A stretch of DNA of 39,528 nucleotides. Source: Myxococcales bacterium (GTDB taxonomy: Bacteria; Myxococcota_A; Polyangia; Polyangiales; Polyangiaceae). Shown one piece after another: positions 1 through 6,862 of this stretch. The stretch covers positions 1 through 39,528 of the forward strand of contig CANJCO010000049.1 in NCBI GenBank assembly GCA_947473045.1, given 5' to 3'. The first letter of the stretch is position 1. Every line of letters begins with the position of its first letter. Below the pieces are notes generated by a model. It ran no database searches. It had not been told where the DNA came from and worked only from the letters and a program-made list of their open reading frames with translations. A program made the position numbers and the translations under genes.

Positions 1-126
1 CCCTGATAGTAATTGGCGAAGCCAATTGCGTGGGGTGGGGACCCCGAAAAACCGCGTTTTTCGGGGCGGGGAGGTGCATACCTCCCCGAGATGAAAGGCT
101 AGCAGGCCGTTCTTCAACGGCCTGCT
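1..126. repeat. Five-hairpin repeat, copy R1 (left end cut by window)
   Basis: Positions 1-126 match 6978-7103 (copy R3) at every base. The first hairpin is missing because the window begins inside it. Four hairpins remain: an AATTGGC/GCCAATT stem with a GAA loop, an 11-bp stem CCCCGAAAAAC/GTTTTTCGGGG, an 8-bp stem GGGGAGGT/ACCTCCCC, and a 9-bp stem AGCAGGCCG/CGGCCTGCT. The right end supplies two of the three bases of the stop codon of the minus-strand YdeI-like gene (125-703). The repeat therefore sits exactly at that gene's 3' end and could act as its terminator or have replaced its natural end. Identity to R3 over 126 bp, about 7 kb away, implies recent duplication or gene conversion. Confidence 0.9.
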
Positions 127-703
127 AATCGTCGAGGCCGAGGCCTGCGAGGATTCTTGGGAGGTTCTTTTCGACCCGGGAGGCGCGCGTTTTGGGGAGT
201 TTGGGCTGGGAGAAATGGAAGATGTACGCGCGCTGCCGACCGGGGGTGAGCGCAGCGAAGGCCGCCTGCAGCGTGGGGCTGGCGCTGAGCGCCGACGCGA
301 GCTCGTCAGGGAGCTTGAAGTCGGCGGTCTTTTTGAGCGGCACCTTCAGCCCGGCGCGCTCAACTTCGATGGCCTCGCGCAAGTAGGACCTCACAGTATC
401 TTCGAGGTCGATAACCTCCTGAACACTCGTAAACCGGATCTGCCGCGCCGCCTGCACGTTCTCGGTCTGCTGAATGAGCACGTGGTCCGGATCGGTGAGC
501 AGCGCGCCCTTGTGAAACAGCAGGGCGCAGTACTCCTTGAAGCCGTGGATGAGCACGACGTTGCGGCCCTCGAGCGCGTAGCAGGGCTTGCCCCACTTCA
601 AGTCTTCGGTCAGCCCGGTCTCGCAGACGATCGCGCGCAGCTTCTCGAACGCCGCGCGCCATTGGCCCTGCCGCGCCAGAAACGCATCCACACTCGGGCT
701 CAT
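125..703 (-). CDS. YdeI/OmdA-like protein with DUF1801-type N-terminal domain
   Basis: A 192-aa soluble protein with no signal peptide or membrane segment. The N-terminal half (about residues 10-115) has the DUF1801-like pattern, with WGKPCYAL, FKEYCALLFHKGALL and ARQIRFTS. The C-terminal half carries the YdeI/OmdA signature: a helical region with LPDELASAL, then FAALTPGRQRAYIFHFSQ and a basic tail ending in KNLPRIL. Family members are small cytosolic proteins; an E. coli homologue is linked to stress and peptide tolerance, but the biochemical role is not established. An AGGAG ribosome binding site (complement of 711-715) lies 7 nt before the ATG, which fixes the start. The stop codon overlaps the end of hairpin repeat R1, so the native C-terminus may have been trimmed or altered, although the length looks normal. 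Confidence 0.85.
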   Translation of the reverse strand: MSPSVDAFLARQGQWRAAFEKLRAIVCETGLTEDLKWGKPCYALEGRNVVLIHGFKEYCALLFHKGALLTDPDHVLIQQTENVQAARQIRFTSVQEVIDLEDTVRSYLREAIEVERAGLKVPLKKTADFKLPDELASALSASPTLQAAFAALTPGRQRAYIFHFSQPKLPKTRASRVEKNLPRILAGLGLDD

Positions 704-1039
704 CGGTGATCTCCTGCGGCCTGCTCCGCGAAGACCCGATTGTAACTCAGCCGCGCGCCCACGCGCGAGGTCGGCGTTTTGCGGCTCGGCGCATCGCGCG
801 CCGTTCGGCGCAGTGCACGAAGGGCGTGTGCAGCGAGCTGGTATGCGCGATTCGTCTGCAGCTCGTATTTATCGTCGGCTTTGGTCGCGAGCTGCTGTTA
901 GGCGAGCGATGGTGCTTCGTCTGTTGCGGGCCCAAGGGCGGGCCCGACGTGCTGAAAGCGGGGCCGACGGCCCCCGGGGCGGCGAGCAACAGTCGAGGCG
1001 CCGCTACGTGGTGCAGCGCGCCAGTGATACGCTGAGTTC
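704..1039. other. Intergenic region between divergent genes
   Basis: This 336-bp spacer separates the minus-strand YdeI-like gene from the plus-strand beta-helix lipoprotein gene and must hold promoters for both. A hairpin GGGGCC-GAC-GGCCCC lies at 960-974. I see no convincing -35/-10 pair. The short ORFs here are Arg/Ala/Pro-rich with no family resemblance and were not called as genes. Confidence 0.5.
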
Positions 1040-2809
1040 ATGCGTCTGCGCCGCCTGTGCTGGTCGATTCCGTGCGTGATTGCGATGCTCGGCGCGTGCG
1101 GTGACTCGGGCGACGCGCTGTCGCCTTCGCAAGCCGATGGTCCCGACGGCAGCGCGGGTGAGGGCGGCGGTGGAGCGCCGCGCGACGGCGGCCTCGTCGA
1201 TGTCGGCGCCGACGCGGTCGCCGATGCGACCGTCGTGAAATGCGGCGCGAAGGGTGAGGGTTGCTGCGCCGACGCGTTGTGCGATTCAGGTCTGGTTTGC
1301 GACAAGAGCGCGTGCGTGAGCGCGATCCGGGCTTCGACGTGCGCGAGCGGGGCCCCCGCGTGGGCGTTCGTCTCCGAAGTGGCGCCGCCGGCGACCATGC
1401 AGCCCTACGAGCGTTTTACGATGTTCGTCACGTTCCGAAATTGCAGCGGCGCGACTGCGGCGCGCGTGGACGCCGGTGCCGCGAGCGGCCTGAAGCTCGG
1501 CTTCTCGGCGCCGCGCGAATACGCTCCGTTCGGGGTCTCGCGCGTGGCGCTTCCGGCCGACGTGCCGAACGCGTCGGAGGTCACGATTCCGATTGTGCTG
1601 CGCGCGCCCCCGCTCACCGGTGGGTACTTCCTCGCGTGGAGTCTGGTCGACGAAGGCAAGGCGTGGCTCGCCGCGACCAGCATTCCGCACGGCATCGATG
1701 TGCAGGCTGCCGCGAAGACTGCAACGATTTGCCCCAGCGTGACGGCCGACATCGGCGGCGTGGCGGCTGCCACGAAGGCGCTCGCTGACTGCATCGCGAA
1801 GACGCAGCCGGGAGGCACGCTCGAGTTGCCCGCGGGCGTCTACCGGGTCGACGGCGAGCTGTCGCTCGACAAGCCGATTACCATCGTCACGCAAGGCACT
1901 GTAGTTGGCAGTCCCGGCTGCTGGGACCACGACAGTCCCGCGTGCGCCGTGCTCCGCGCGGATGCCTCGCTCAGCGCCGCGCGCGGCTTCGTCTTTGTTC
2001 GCGCGGGCTCGGGCGTGCACCTCGACCGGATCGTGATCGACGGCAATCGCGACGCGCGGCTCGCGAGCCCCGCCGCCGCCACTTGCGCAGGCGGCACCAA
2101 CGGCGCCGGCTTCAACGCCCACAGCGACAACTGCGCCGGCTGCTCCATGCGTCGCGGCATGTCGGCGCGCGCGCTCTGCGGCACAGGGTGGGAGTGGACG
2201 GGCGACAAGGCCACCATCGAGGGCAACGTATTTTACCGTAACGGCGACCACACCAAGAAGAACATGTGGTCCGACGGGCTCACGCTGCTGTCGTCGAACG
2301 GCGCGGTCGTTCGCGGCAACAGCTTCGTCGACAACAGTGACGTCGACTTCATTTCGGGCGGCGCGGCGGGCGGCACGTTTGAATCGAACTCGGTGTTGCA
2401 CGTGCTGCAATCGAGCTTCGCGGGGCTCATGCTCGACAACTTTGGCGGGGCGACGTCGGGTGACTTCGCCGGCGCGGTCGTAAAGGGCAACTGGGTTAAT
2501 TGCCAGTCGCAGCTCTGCGACTTTGGTATCGAGCTTGGGCCGCACCCTTGGTATCTCTCAGCGAATATCAAGGGCGGAAGCGTCACTGGCAACAGCGTCT
2601 CGGGCGCGCGCATTCAAATCAACGCCGAGGGCGCAGGCACCGTCGCGCAGCCGATCGCAGTGTCGGGCAACGCGCTCGGCCCGAGCCCCGCGAGCGGCGT
2701 GTTCGGATGCGGACAGTCGCGATCGGCCACCACGTTCAACGTCTCGCCCGACTCGTTCGTGACCACGGGCGACGCGACGGCGAAGTTCACGTTTCACGGC
2801 TGTCCGTAG
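1040..2809 (+). CDS. Lipoprotein with Cys-rich module, NBR1-like Ig domain and right-handed beta-helix
   Basis: A 589-aa predicted lipoprotein. Residues 1-20 form a signal peptide ending in the lipobox LGAC (Cys20), followed by an Asp/Gly/Ala-rich linker to about residue 65. A Cys-rich module spans residues 68-92 (CGAKGEGCC through CDKSAC), of a kind common in myxobacterial surface proteins. Residues about 107-222 resemble the NBR1-type Ig-like domain: the pattern AFVSEVAPPATMQP, an aromatic strand around RFTMFVTFRN, and LTGGYFLAWSLVDEGKAW near its end. From about 228 the protein becomes a parallel beta-helix (LPAGVYRVDGELSL, many VxGNxV rungs), as in pectate lyase-like and polysaccharide-active enzymes. 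No catalytic residues could be assigned. The spherulin-4-like lipoprotein gene follows on the same strand, separated by a solo repeat hairpin. Surface carbohydrate binding or cleavage is inferred. Confidence 0.8.
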   Translation: MRLRRLCWSIPCVIAMLGACGDSGDALSPSQADGPDGSAGEGGGGAPRDGGLVDVGADAVADATVVKCGAKGEGCCADALCDSGLVCDKSACVSAIRASTCASGAPAWAFVSEVAPPATMQPYERFTMFVTFRNCSGATAARVDAGAASGLKLGFSAPREYAPFGVSRVALPADVPNASEVTIPIVLRAPPLTGGYFLAWSLVDEGKAWLAATSIPHGIDVQAAAKTATICPSVTADIGGVAAATKALADCIAKTQPGGTLELPAGVYRVDGELSLDKPITIVTQGTVVGSPGCWDHDSPACAVLRADASLSAARGFVFVRAGSGVHLDRIVIDGNRDARLASPAAATCAGGTNGAGFNAHSDNCAGCSMRRGMSARALCGTGWEWTGDKATIEGNVFYRNGDHTKKNMWSDGLTLLSSNGAVVRGNSFVDNSDVDFISGGAAGGTFESNSVLHVLQSSFAGLMLDNFGGATSGDFAGAVVKGNWVNCQSQLCDFGIELGPHPWYLSANIKGGSVTGNSVSGARIQINAEGAGTVAQPIAVSGNALGPSPASGVFGCGQSRSATTFNVSPDSFVTTGDATAKFTFHGCP

Positions 2810-2825
2810 CCGCGGCGCGCTCGCC

Positions 2826-2850
2826 GCAGGCCGCTGCTTCAACGGCCTGC
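2826..2850. repeat. Solo copy of the terminal hairpin of the five-hairpin repeat
   Basis: An 8-bp perfect stem, GCAGGCCG (2826-2833) and CGGCCTGC (2843-2850), with a 9-nt loop CTGCTTCAA. The stem matches the last hairpin of R1 and R3, and the loop matches that of R2. It lies 16 bp after the stop of the beta-helix lipoprotein gene and 12 bp before the next ATG. It may act as a terminator or processing hairpin, but no T-tract follows it. Confidence 0.8.
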
Positions 2851-2862
2851 TAGAGTCGGCCG

Positions 2863-3723
2863 ATGCACAGGCATCGAGCGGTGGGCTGGTTGACAGGCGT
2901 TTGGCTGGTTGCTTGCAGCGATGCTCCGCCCCCTGCGGTCGTCGCAGTCGATGCGGGGGCTGGCGACGCCGCGGCCGACGGGGCTGCGTTCGAGGCGGGC
3001 GCACCGGCGCGCGATGGCGGCGCGGACGCGCAGGGCGACGCGGCGGCCCCGCTCCCGACCGGCACAATCGTGCCGCTCTACACTGATCCGACCGATCCCT
3101 CGTGGTCGCGCCTCGCGGCGGCAGCGAAGGCGCACCCGGGCGTGCACGTGATCGCAGTCGTGAACCCGAACAATGGCCCGTTGCCTTCGGTCGATCCGGG
3201 CTACGCGAAGGGGATCGCCGCGCTCACCGCGGCGGGGATCCGCGTCGCGGGGTACGTGGCCACCGGCTACGGCGCGCGCGCTGAGAGCGCGACAAACGGC
3301 GACGTCGATTTGTACCGCGCGCAGTATCCCCAGCTCGCCGGCATCTTCTTCGACGAGGCCGCGATCTACGAGCCCGGGCATGAGGCGCGCTACTCGGCCG
3401 AGGCGAGTCATGCACGCAGCGCCGGTTTCCAGCTGCTCGTGGCCAACCCGGGCACGGCGCCCATCGCCGCGTATGCCGGCCTTTTCGACGTGTCGCTCGT
3501 TTACGAGTCGGCTGGCGTTCCGGCCAGCAGCGCGCTGTCGCCGTTTGCGGCGTCACGCACGCACGCTGGGATTATTCCGTATGGCGTGCCGTCGCTCGAT
3601 GCCGCCTACGTCGCCAAGATTCGGCCCGACGTTCAGTATGTGTTCATCACCGATGATGGACTTCCCAATCCATGGGACACCTTGCCGCCCTACTTCGAAT
3701 CGCTCATGACCGCTCTCGAATAG
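2863..3723 (+). CDS. Spherulin-4 family (GH135-like) lipoprotein
   Basis: A 286-aa predicted lipoprotein with signal peptide and lipobox LVAC (Cys18), an Ala/Asp/Gly linker to about residue 65, then a single compact domain. The domain reads like the spherulation-specific family 4 fold (PF12138, glycoside hydrolase family GH135): it opens with PLYTDPTDPSW, then HVIAVVNPNNGP, GIRVAGYVATGYG, and a strand ending in the acidic pair Asp164-Glu165 (GIFFDEAA). Later blocks LLVANPGTAP and VQYVFITDD complete a TIM-barrel-like order. Fungal relatives such as Sph3 cleave galactosaminogalactan; the bacterial substrate is unknown. Activity on an amino-sugar exopolysaccharide at the cell surface is inferred. 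The upstream beta-helix lipoprotein may be a functional partner. Domain confidence is good, substrate confidence low. Confidence 0.8.
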   Translation: MHRHRAVGWLTGVWLVACSDAPPPAVVAVDAGAGDAAADGAAFEAGAPARDGGADAQGDAAAPLPTGTIVPLYTDPTDPSWSRLAAAAKAHPGVHVIAVVNPNNGPLPSVDPGYAKGIAALTAAGIRVAGYVATGYGARAESATNGDVDLYRAQYPQLAGIFFDEAAIYEPGHEARYSAEASHARSAGFQLLVANPGTAPIAAYAGLFDVSLVYESAGVPASSALSPFAASRTHAGIIPYGVPSLDAAYVAKIRPDVQYVFITDDGLPNPWDTLPPYFESLMTALE

Positions 3724-3855
3724 GGAGTGTGTGGACGAGCACGCATGAGGCGGAAGCAGGCTGCGATCGACGCAGCGCGAAGCATCGGCCGCCGCTCCGC
3801 TCAACATCTGGACCGCGATCTGCGCTAAGGTGATGAGCGAATTGTTCGGTGCGCA

Positions 3856-5547
3856 TTGAGAGACCTGTCGCCTTCGCCCGTGCCTCTGCAGTCGGATTCC
3901 GACGACGACGAGGCGAGCGTGACGTTTTGGGTCGGCGAAGGCGAGACGCTGCGCGAGATGCTCCCGGAGGCGCTCCTCCACGCGTTCGAGGAAGGCGAAG
4001 TCGCGGGCGACGTGCCCGTGCGCATTCAGCGCGAAGCGCCCCCGCGGCCGCTCGCGCGCTACATCTCCGAGCTCGTGTGGATGACGCATCGGCGGCGATC
4101 GAAGCTTCGAACGCGCGACCGCGTCGACTCGCTGTTTGAGACTGCCTTCGAGCGCGCGCCCATCGGCATGGTGCTGTCCGATCTCGTAGGGCGCATCCGG
4201 CACGCGAACGCCGCGTTCTGCGCGATGGTGGGCTACGGCCACGACGAGCTGTGCGAGATGCGGGTCGGCCAGTTGAGCGACGCCCGCGATCGCGAGCTCG
4301 AGATCACCCTGGGCAATGAGCTGCTCGGCGGCCATCGCGACAGCTTTCAGATCGAGAAGCGCTTTCGGGCCAGGAGCGGCGCGCAGCTCGACGCGCTCAC
4401 GTCGATCGCCCTCGTGCGGCTCGATGACGGCGCTCCGGGGTGGGTGATCGCCCACGTGCTCGACCTCACGCCGCTGCGGAGCCTTCAGTCGAACGTCGAA
4501 ATCGGGGCGCAGCGACTGCGGGAGAGCGAGGCGCGCTTTGCGCAGCTGTTTCGGCTGGCGCCGCAGGCGACGCTCATCGTCGACGGGGAGGGTCGGGTGG
4601 CGCAGTCGAACCTCAAGGCGCAGGCGCTGTTCGGCTACGAGGAGCTCGAGTTCACAGGGGTGCCGCTCGCAGCGCTCGTACGCGCCGCGGCCGACGACGC
4701 GCCCGACGCGCCCGCTGCCGCGGGTCGCTTCGATGACGACGGCCTGCAGGGTCAGCGTGTCCGGCGAGGGCAGCGGCGTGATGGAACGCCGTTCGACGTG
4801 GAGGTTTACCGCGTCGAGCTGGGCGCGGCGGGCGACACGCAGCTTCTCGTCGGGCTGGTCGACGTGACCGAGCGCCTCGCGGCGCAGCGTGCCATGGCGC
4901 GCTCGCTCGACGAAAAAGCGATGCTGCTCAAGGAGATTCACCACCGGGTGAAGAACAACCTGCAGATCATCTCGAGCCTGCTCGCCTTGCAGAGCCAGCA
5001 GCTCGACTCCGAGTTCGCGCGCGCGCAGCTTCACGCCACGGTGCACCGCGTGCGCACGATGGCGCTGATTCACGAGCAGTTTTATGGTGACGACTCGCTG
5101 GCGCGCATCGAGCTCAAGCAATACGTCACGATGCTCGGGCGCTACCTCTGCGCGGCGCTCGCGCAGTCGCTCCGGCTGCACGTCACAGGGCCCGCGATCG
5201 ACGTCGACGTCGATCAGGCCGTGCCGCTCGGGCTGATTCTCAACGAGCTCATCACCAACGCGATCAAGTACGGACAGTCCGCGTCGCGGGGCCGAACCGG
5301 GACCGACTGCGACGTGCTCATCGAGCTCGCCATCGAGCACGGCAATCTTCGCATCGCGGTCACCGACTGCGGCGACGGCCCTCCGCCGAACTACCAGTCC
5401 GGTGGCTCGACGACGCTCGGCTTCCAGCTCATTCGCGCGCTCAGTCGGCAGCTCCGCGCGAAGATCACAGTTGATGGCGGAGCCGGCGGTGGCGGTACGC
5501 GCGTCGAGCTGGTCTGCCCGCTTCAAGACGCGCAAGCGACGCGGTAG
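3856..5547 (+). CDS. PAS-PAS-HisKA_2 sensor histidine kinase (soluble)
   Basis: About 563 aa with no membrane segment, so likely a cytosolic sensor. Two PAS domains are visible: about residues 93-210 (LFETAFERAPIGMVL, then a strand ending at DLTPLR) and about 220-340 (ESEARFAQLFRLAPQATLIV, ending LLVGLVDVTERL). The kinase core is the HisKA_2 type: the H-box KEIHHRVKNNLQI carries His362/His363, followed by the N-box LILNELITNAIKYG and a degenerate G-box near GDGPPP and LGFQLI. The start is uncertain. The longest frame opens with TTG at 3856 without a clear ribosome binding site, while GTG at 3919 and ATG at 3958 are in-frame alternatives. No response regulator lies beside it. Its kinase core closely resembles that of the membrane kinase at 28301-30703, so the two are probably paralogues. 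Confidence 0.88.
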   Translation: MRDLSPSPVPLQSDSDDDEASVTFWVGEGETLREMLPEALLHAFEEGEVAGDVPVRIQREAPPRPLARYISELVWMTHRRRSKLRTRDRVDSLFETAFERAPIGMVLSDLVGRIRHANAAFCAMVGYGHDELCEMRVGQLSDARDRELEITLGNELLGGHRDSFQIEKRFRARSGAQLDALTSIALVRLDDGAPGWVIAHVLDLTPLRSLQSNVEIGAQRLRESEARFAQLFRLAPQATLIVDGEGRVAQSNLKAQALFGYEELEFTGVPLAALVRAAADDAPDAPAAAGRFDDDGLQGQRVRRGQRRDGTPFDVEVYRVELGAAGDTQLLVGLVDVTERLAAQRAMARSLDEKAMLLKEIHHRVKNNLQIISSLLALQSQQLDSEFARAQLHATVHRVRTMALIHEQFYGDDSLARIELKQYVTMLGRYLCAALAQSLRLHVTGPAIDVDVDQAVPLGLILNELITNAIKYGQSASRGRTGTDCDVLIELAIEHGNLRIAVTDCGDGPPPNYQSGGSTTLGFQLIRALSRQLRAKITVDGGAGGGGTRVELVCPLQDAQATR

Positions 5548-5599
5548 GGCCCCTTCGGCGTGACGCCACGGCGGCGGGCGCGCTACCCTCCCGGGCCTG

Positions 5600-6355
5600 A
5601 TGCCGCCCTTTCGCATGCCGCGCAAGGTGATATTGGCGCTCTTCTGGGGCGGGCTGCTGCTGCTCATCGTCTCCGCGTGGCGCCGCGATGACTTGCCGCC
5701 GGCCGAGTCCCTCGAGGCTTCGCTGCGTCGTGATCCCGACCAGCTCGAAACCCAGGCCGCCCCCTTTCGCACCACAGTGGGAGACGTCGTCTACACAGTC
5801 ACGCCGCGCTACCACTACGATCTCACAGGACTGGTCGTGAGCATGCACGACACCGACGCGTGGTGGGACTCGGCGCACGTGCAGTGGCACGACAAACTCA
5901 ACATCACCGATCTGTGCGTGATCTGGGGCAAGAACGCGGCGACCGGCGCCTATGCGCGGGCTGCTTTCTCGAGCAGCCAGTACACGTGCTTTTGGACTTA
6001 CGGCGCCAATCAGGGCGAGGCGCCATTCGACGCCTTATCGATCTCGAACAACCACCTGCTCACCGTCGACGCCGCGATCGCTCGGGCAGTCCGGGGCGTG
6101 CGCGTCGGCGATCAAGTGCACTTCAGCGGCTACCTCGCCGAATACGACCACGACGCAGGCTTTCACTTTCACAGGGGCACGAGCACCGTGCGAACAGACA
6201 CCGGCGACCACGCCTGCGAGACGGTGTTCGTCGAGCAGTTCGAAGTGCTGCGTACAGGAGGCGGCCCGTGGCGCGCGCTGTTCTGGTGCGCCCTGGCGAT
6301 GGTGATCGCGGGCACCATCGGTTGGTTCGCGGCCCCGCCGAAGGTTGCGAACTGA
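5600..6355 (+). CDS. Two-TM envelope protein of unknown function
   Basis: A 251-aa protein with an N-terminal hydrophobic segment (about residues 9-26, ILALFWGGLLLLIVSAW) and a C-terminal one (about 226-246, ALFWCALAMVIAGTIGWF). Between them is a roughly 190-aa globular region, probably periplasmic. That region holds conserved-looking blocks: YHYDLTGLVVSMHDTD, DLCVIWGKN, YTCFWTYG, SNNHLLT, GVRVGDQVHFSGYL and a Cys-containing block near HACETVFVEQFEVL. I recall similar hypothetical proteins in proteobacteria with the same DLxVxWG and SNNHL blocks but no known function. The GVRVGDQVHFSGYL stretch looks like an OB-fold strand pair, which is only a guess. An ATG at 5615 (Met6) is an alternative start. 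It follows the PAS kinase gene by 52 bp and may be co-transcribed with it. Confidence 0.75.
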   Translation: MPPFRMPRKVILALFWGGLLLLIVSAWRRDDLPPAESLEASLRRDPDQLETQAAPFRTTVGDVVYTVTPRYHYDLTGLVVSMHDTDAWWDSAHVQWHDKLNITDLCVIWGKNAATGAYARAAFSSSQYTCFWTYGANQGEAPFDALSISNNHLLTVDAAIARAVRGVRVGDQVHFSGYLAEYDHDAGFHFHRGTSTVRTDTGDHACETVFVEQFEVLRTGGGPWRALFWCALAMVIAGTIGWFAAPPKVAN

Positions 6356-6573
6356 GGGGATTGGTGCCGGGCGCGGAGAGGGGCTGGGAGGTCGCGGTCG
6401 ACGGTCGTGGCGACAGGGATGGGAAGCGTGGTTCCGCGCCGACGCAGTCCCGGCGCGTCGGAGCCGAGTGGGATACGTGCGAAATTCGGAGATCCGAATT
6501 TTGCTGCAGGCGGGGCGATCGTTCGAGGCCTGGTCGCCATCCTCGGCGCCGCCGCGCTTGCGAAGGCCACGCG
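6356..6573. other. Intergenic stretch before repeat R2, with a strong palindrome
   Basis: No supported gene. At 6482-6501 there is a 9-bp perfect inverted repeat AAATTCGGA/TCCGAATTT separated by only GA, unusually AT-rich for this genome. The tiny spacer suits a protein-binding dyad better than a terminator. A 64-codon ORF at 6407-6601 has a short hydrophobic stretch (VRGLVAILGAAALAKATR), but it runs into repeat R2 and was not called. Confidence 0.45.
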
Positions 6574-6721
6574 CTATCAGGGTGCTCTAAAAACACTCTG
6601 ATAGGAATTGGCGAAGCCACTTGGGTGGTGGGGACCCCGAAAAGCCGCGTTTTTCGGGGCGGGGAGGTGCATACCTCCCCGAGATGAAAGGCGAGCAGGC
6701 CGCTGCTTCAACGGCCCGCTC
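6574..6721. repeat. Five-hairpin repeat, copy R2 (diverged)
   Basis: A diverged full-length copy of the R1/R3 repeat. Hairpin 1 is CTATCAGGGTG (6574-6584) with CACTCTGATAG (6594-6604), 11 bp including one G-T pair. Hairpin 2 has one mismatch. Hairpin 3 keeps its stem because an A-to-G change becomes a G-T pair. Hairpin 4 (GGGGAGGT/ACCTCCCC) is unchanged. Hairpin 5 is GAGCAGGCCG (6693-6702) with CGGCCCGCTC (6712-6721), with one mismatch but extra outer pairs. Retaining all five hairpins despite substitutions suggests that RNA or single-stranded DNA structure matters. It lies upstream of the broken nuclease-like gene. Confidence 0.88.
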
Positions 6722-6862
6722 GGCGGTCGCGTCCGGCCCGGATCGGCGCCAGGCCTGTCCCAAAGACGGCCCCGCGCTGGCCCGGCCAGCCTCCCAACGC
6801 GCGATCTGCTTGAAATCAGCCCGATCGCCCGTGGCATGCGCCCTGCTCAGTCTGGGAGTGCC

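Noticed and set aside
706-1035. 109-codon ORF in the divergent spacer
   Set aside because: Arg/Ala-rich composition with no motif. It starts next to the divergent gene and looks like non-coding GC-rich sequence.
6407-6601. 64-codon ORF with a hydrophobic stretch
   Set aside because: It runs into repeat R2, has no ribosome binding site and no family resemblance.
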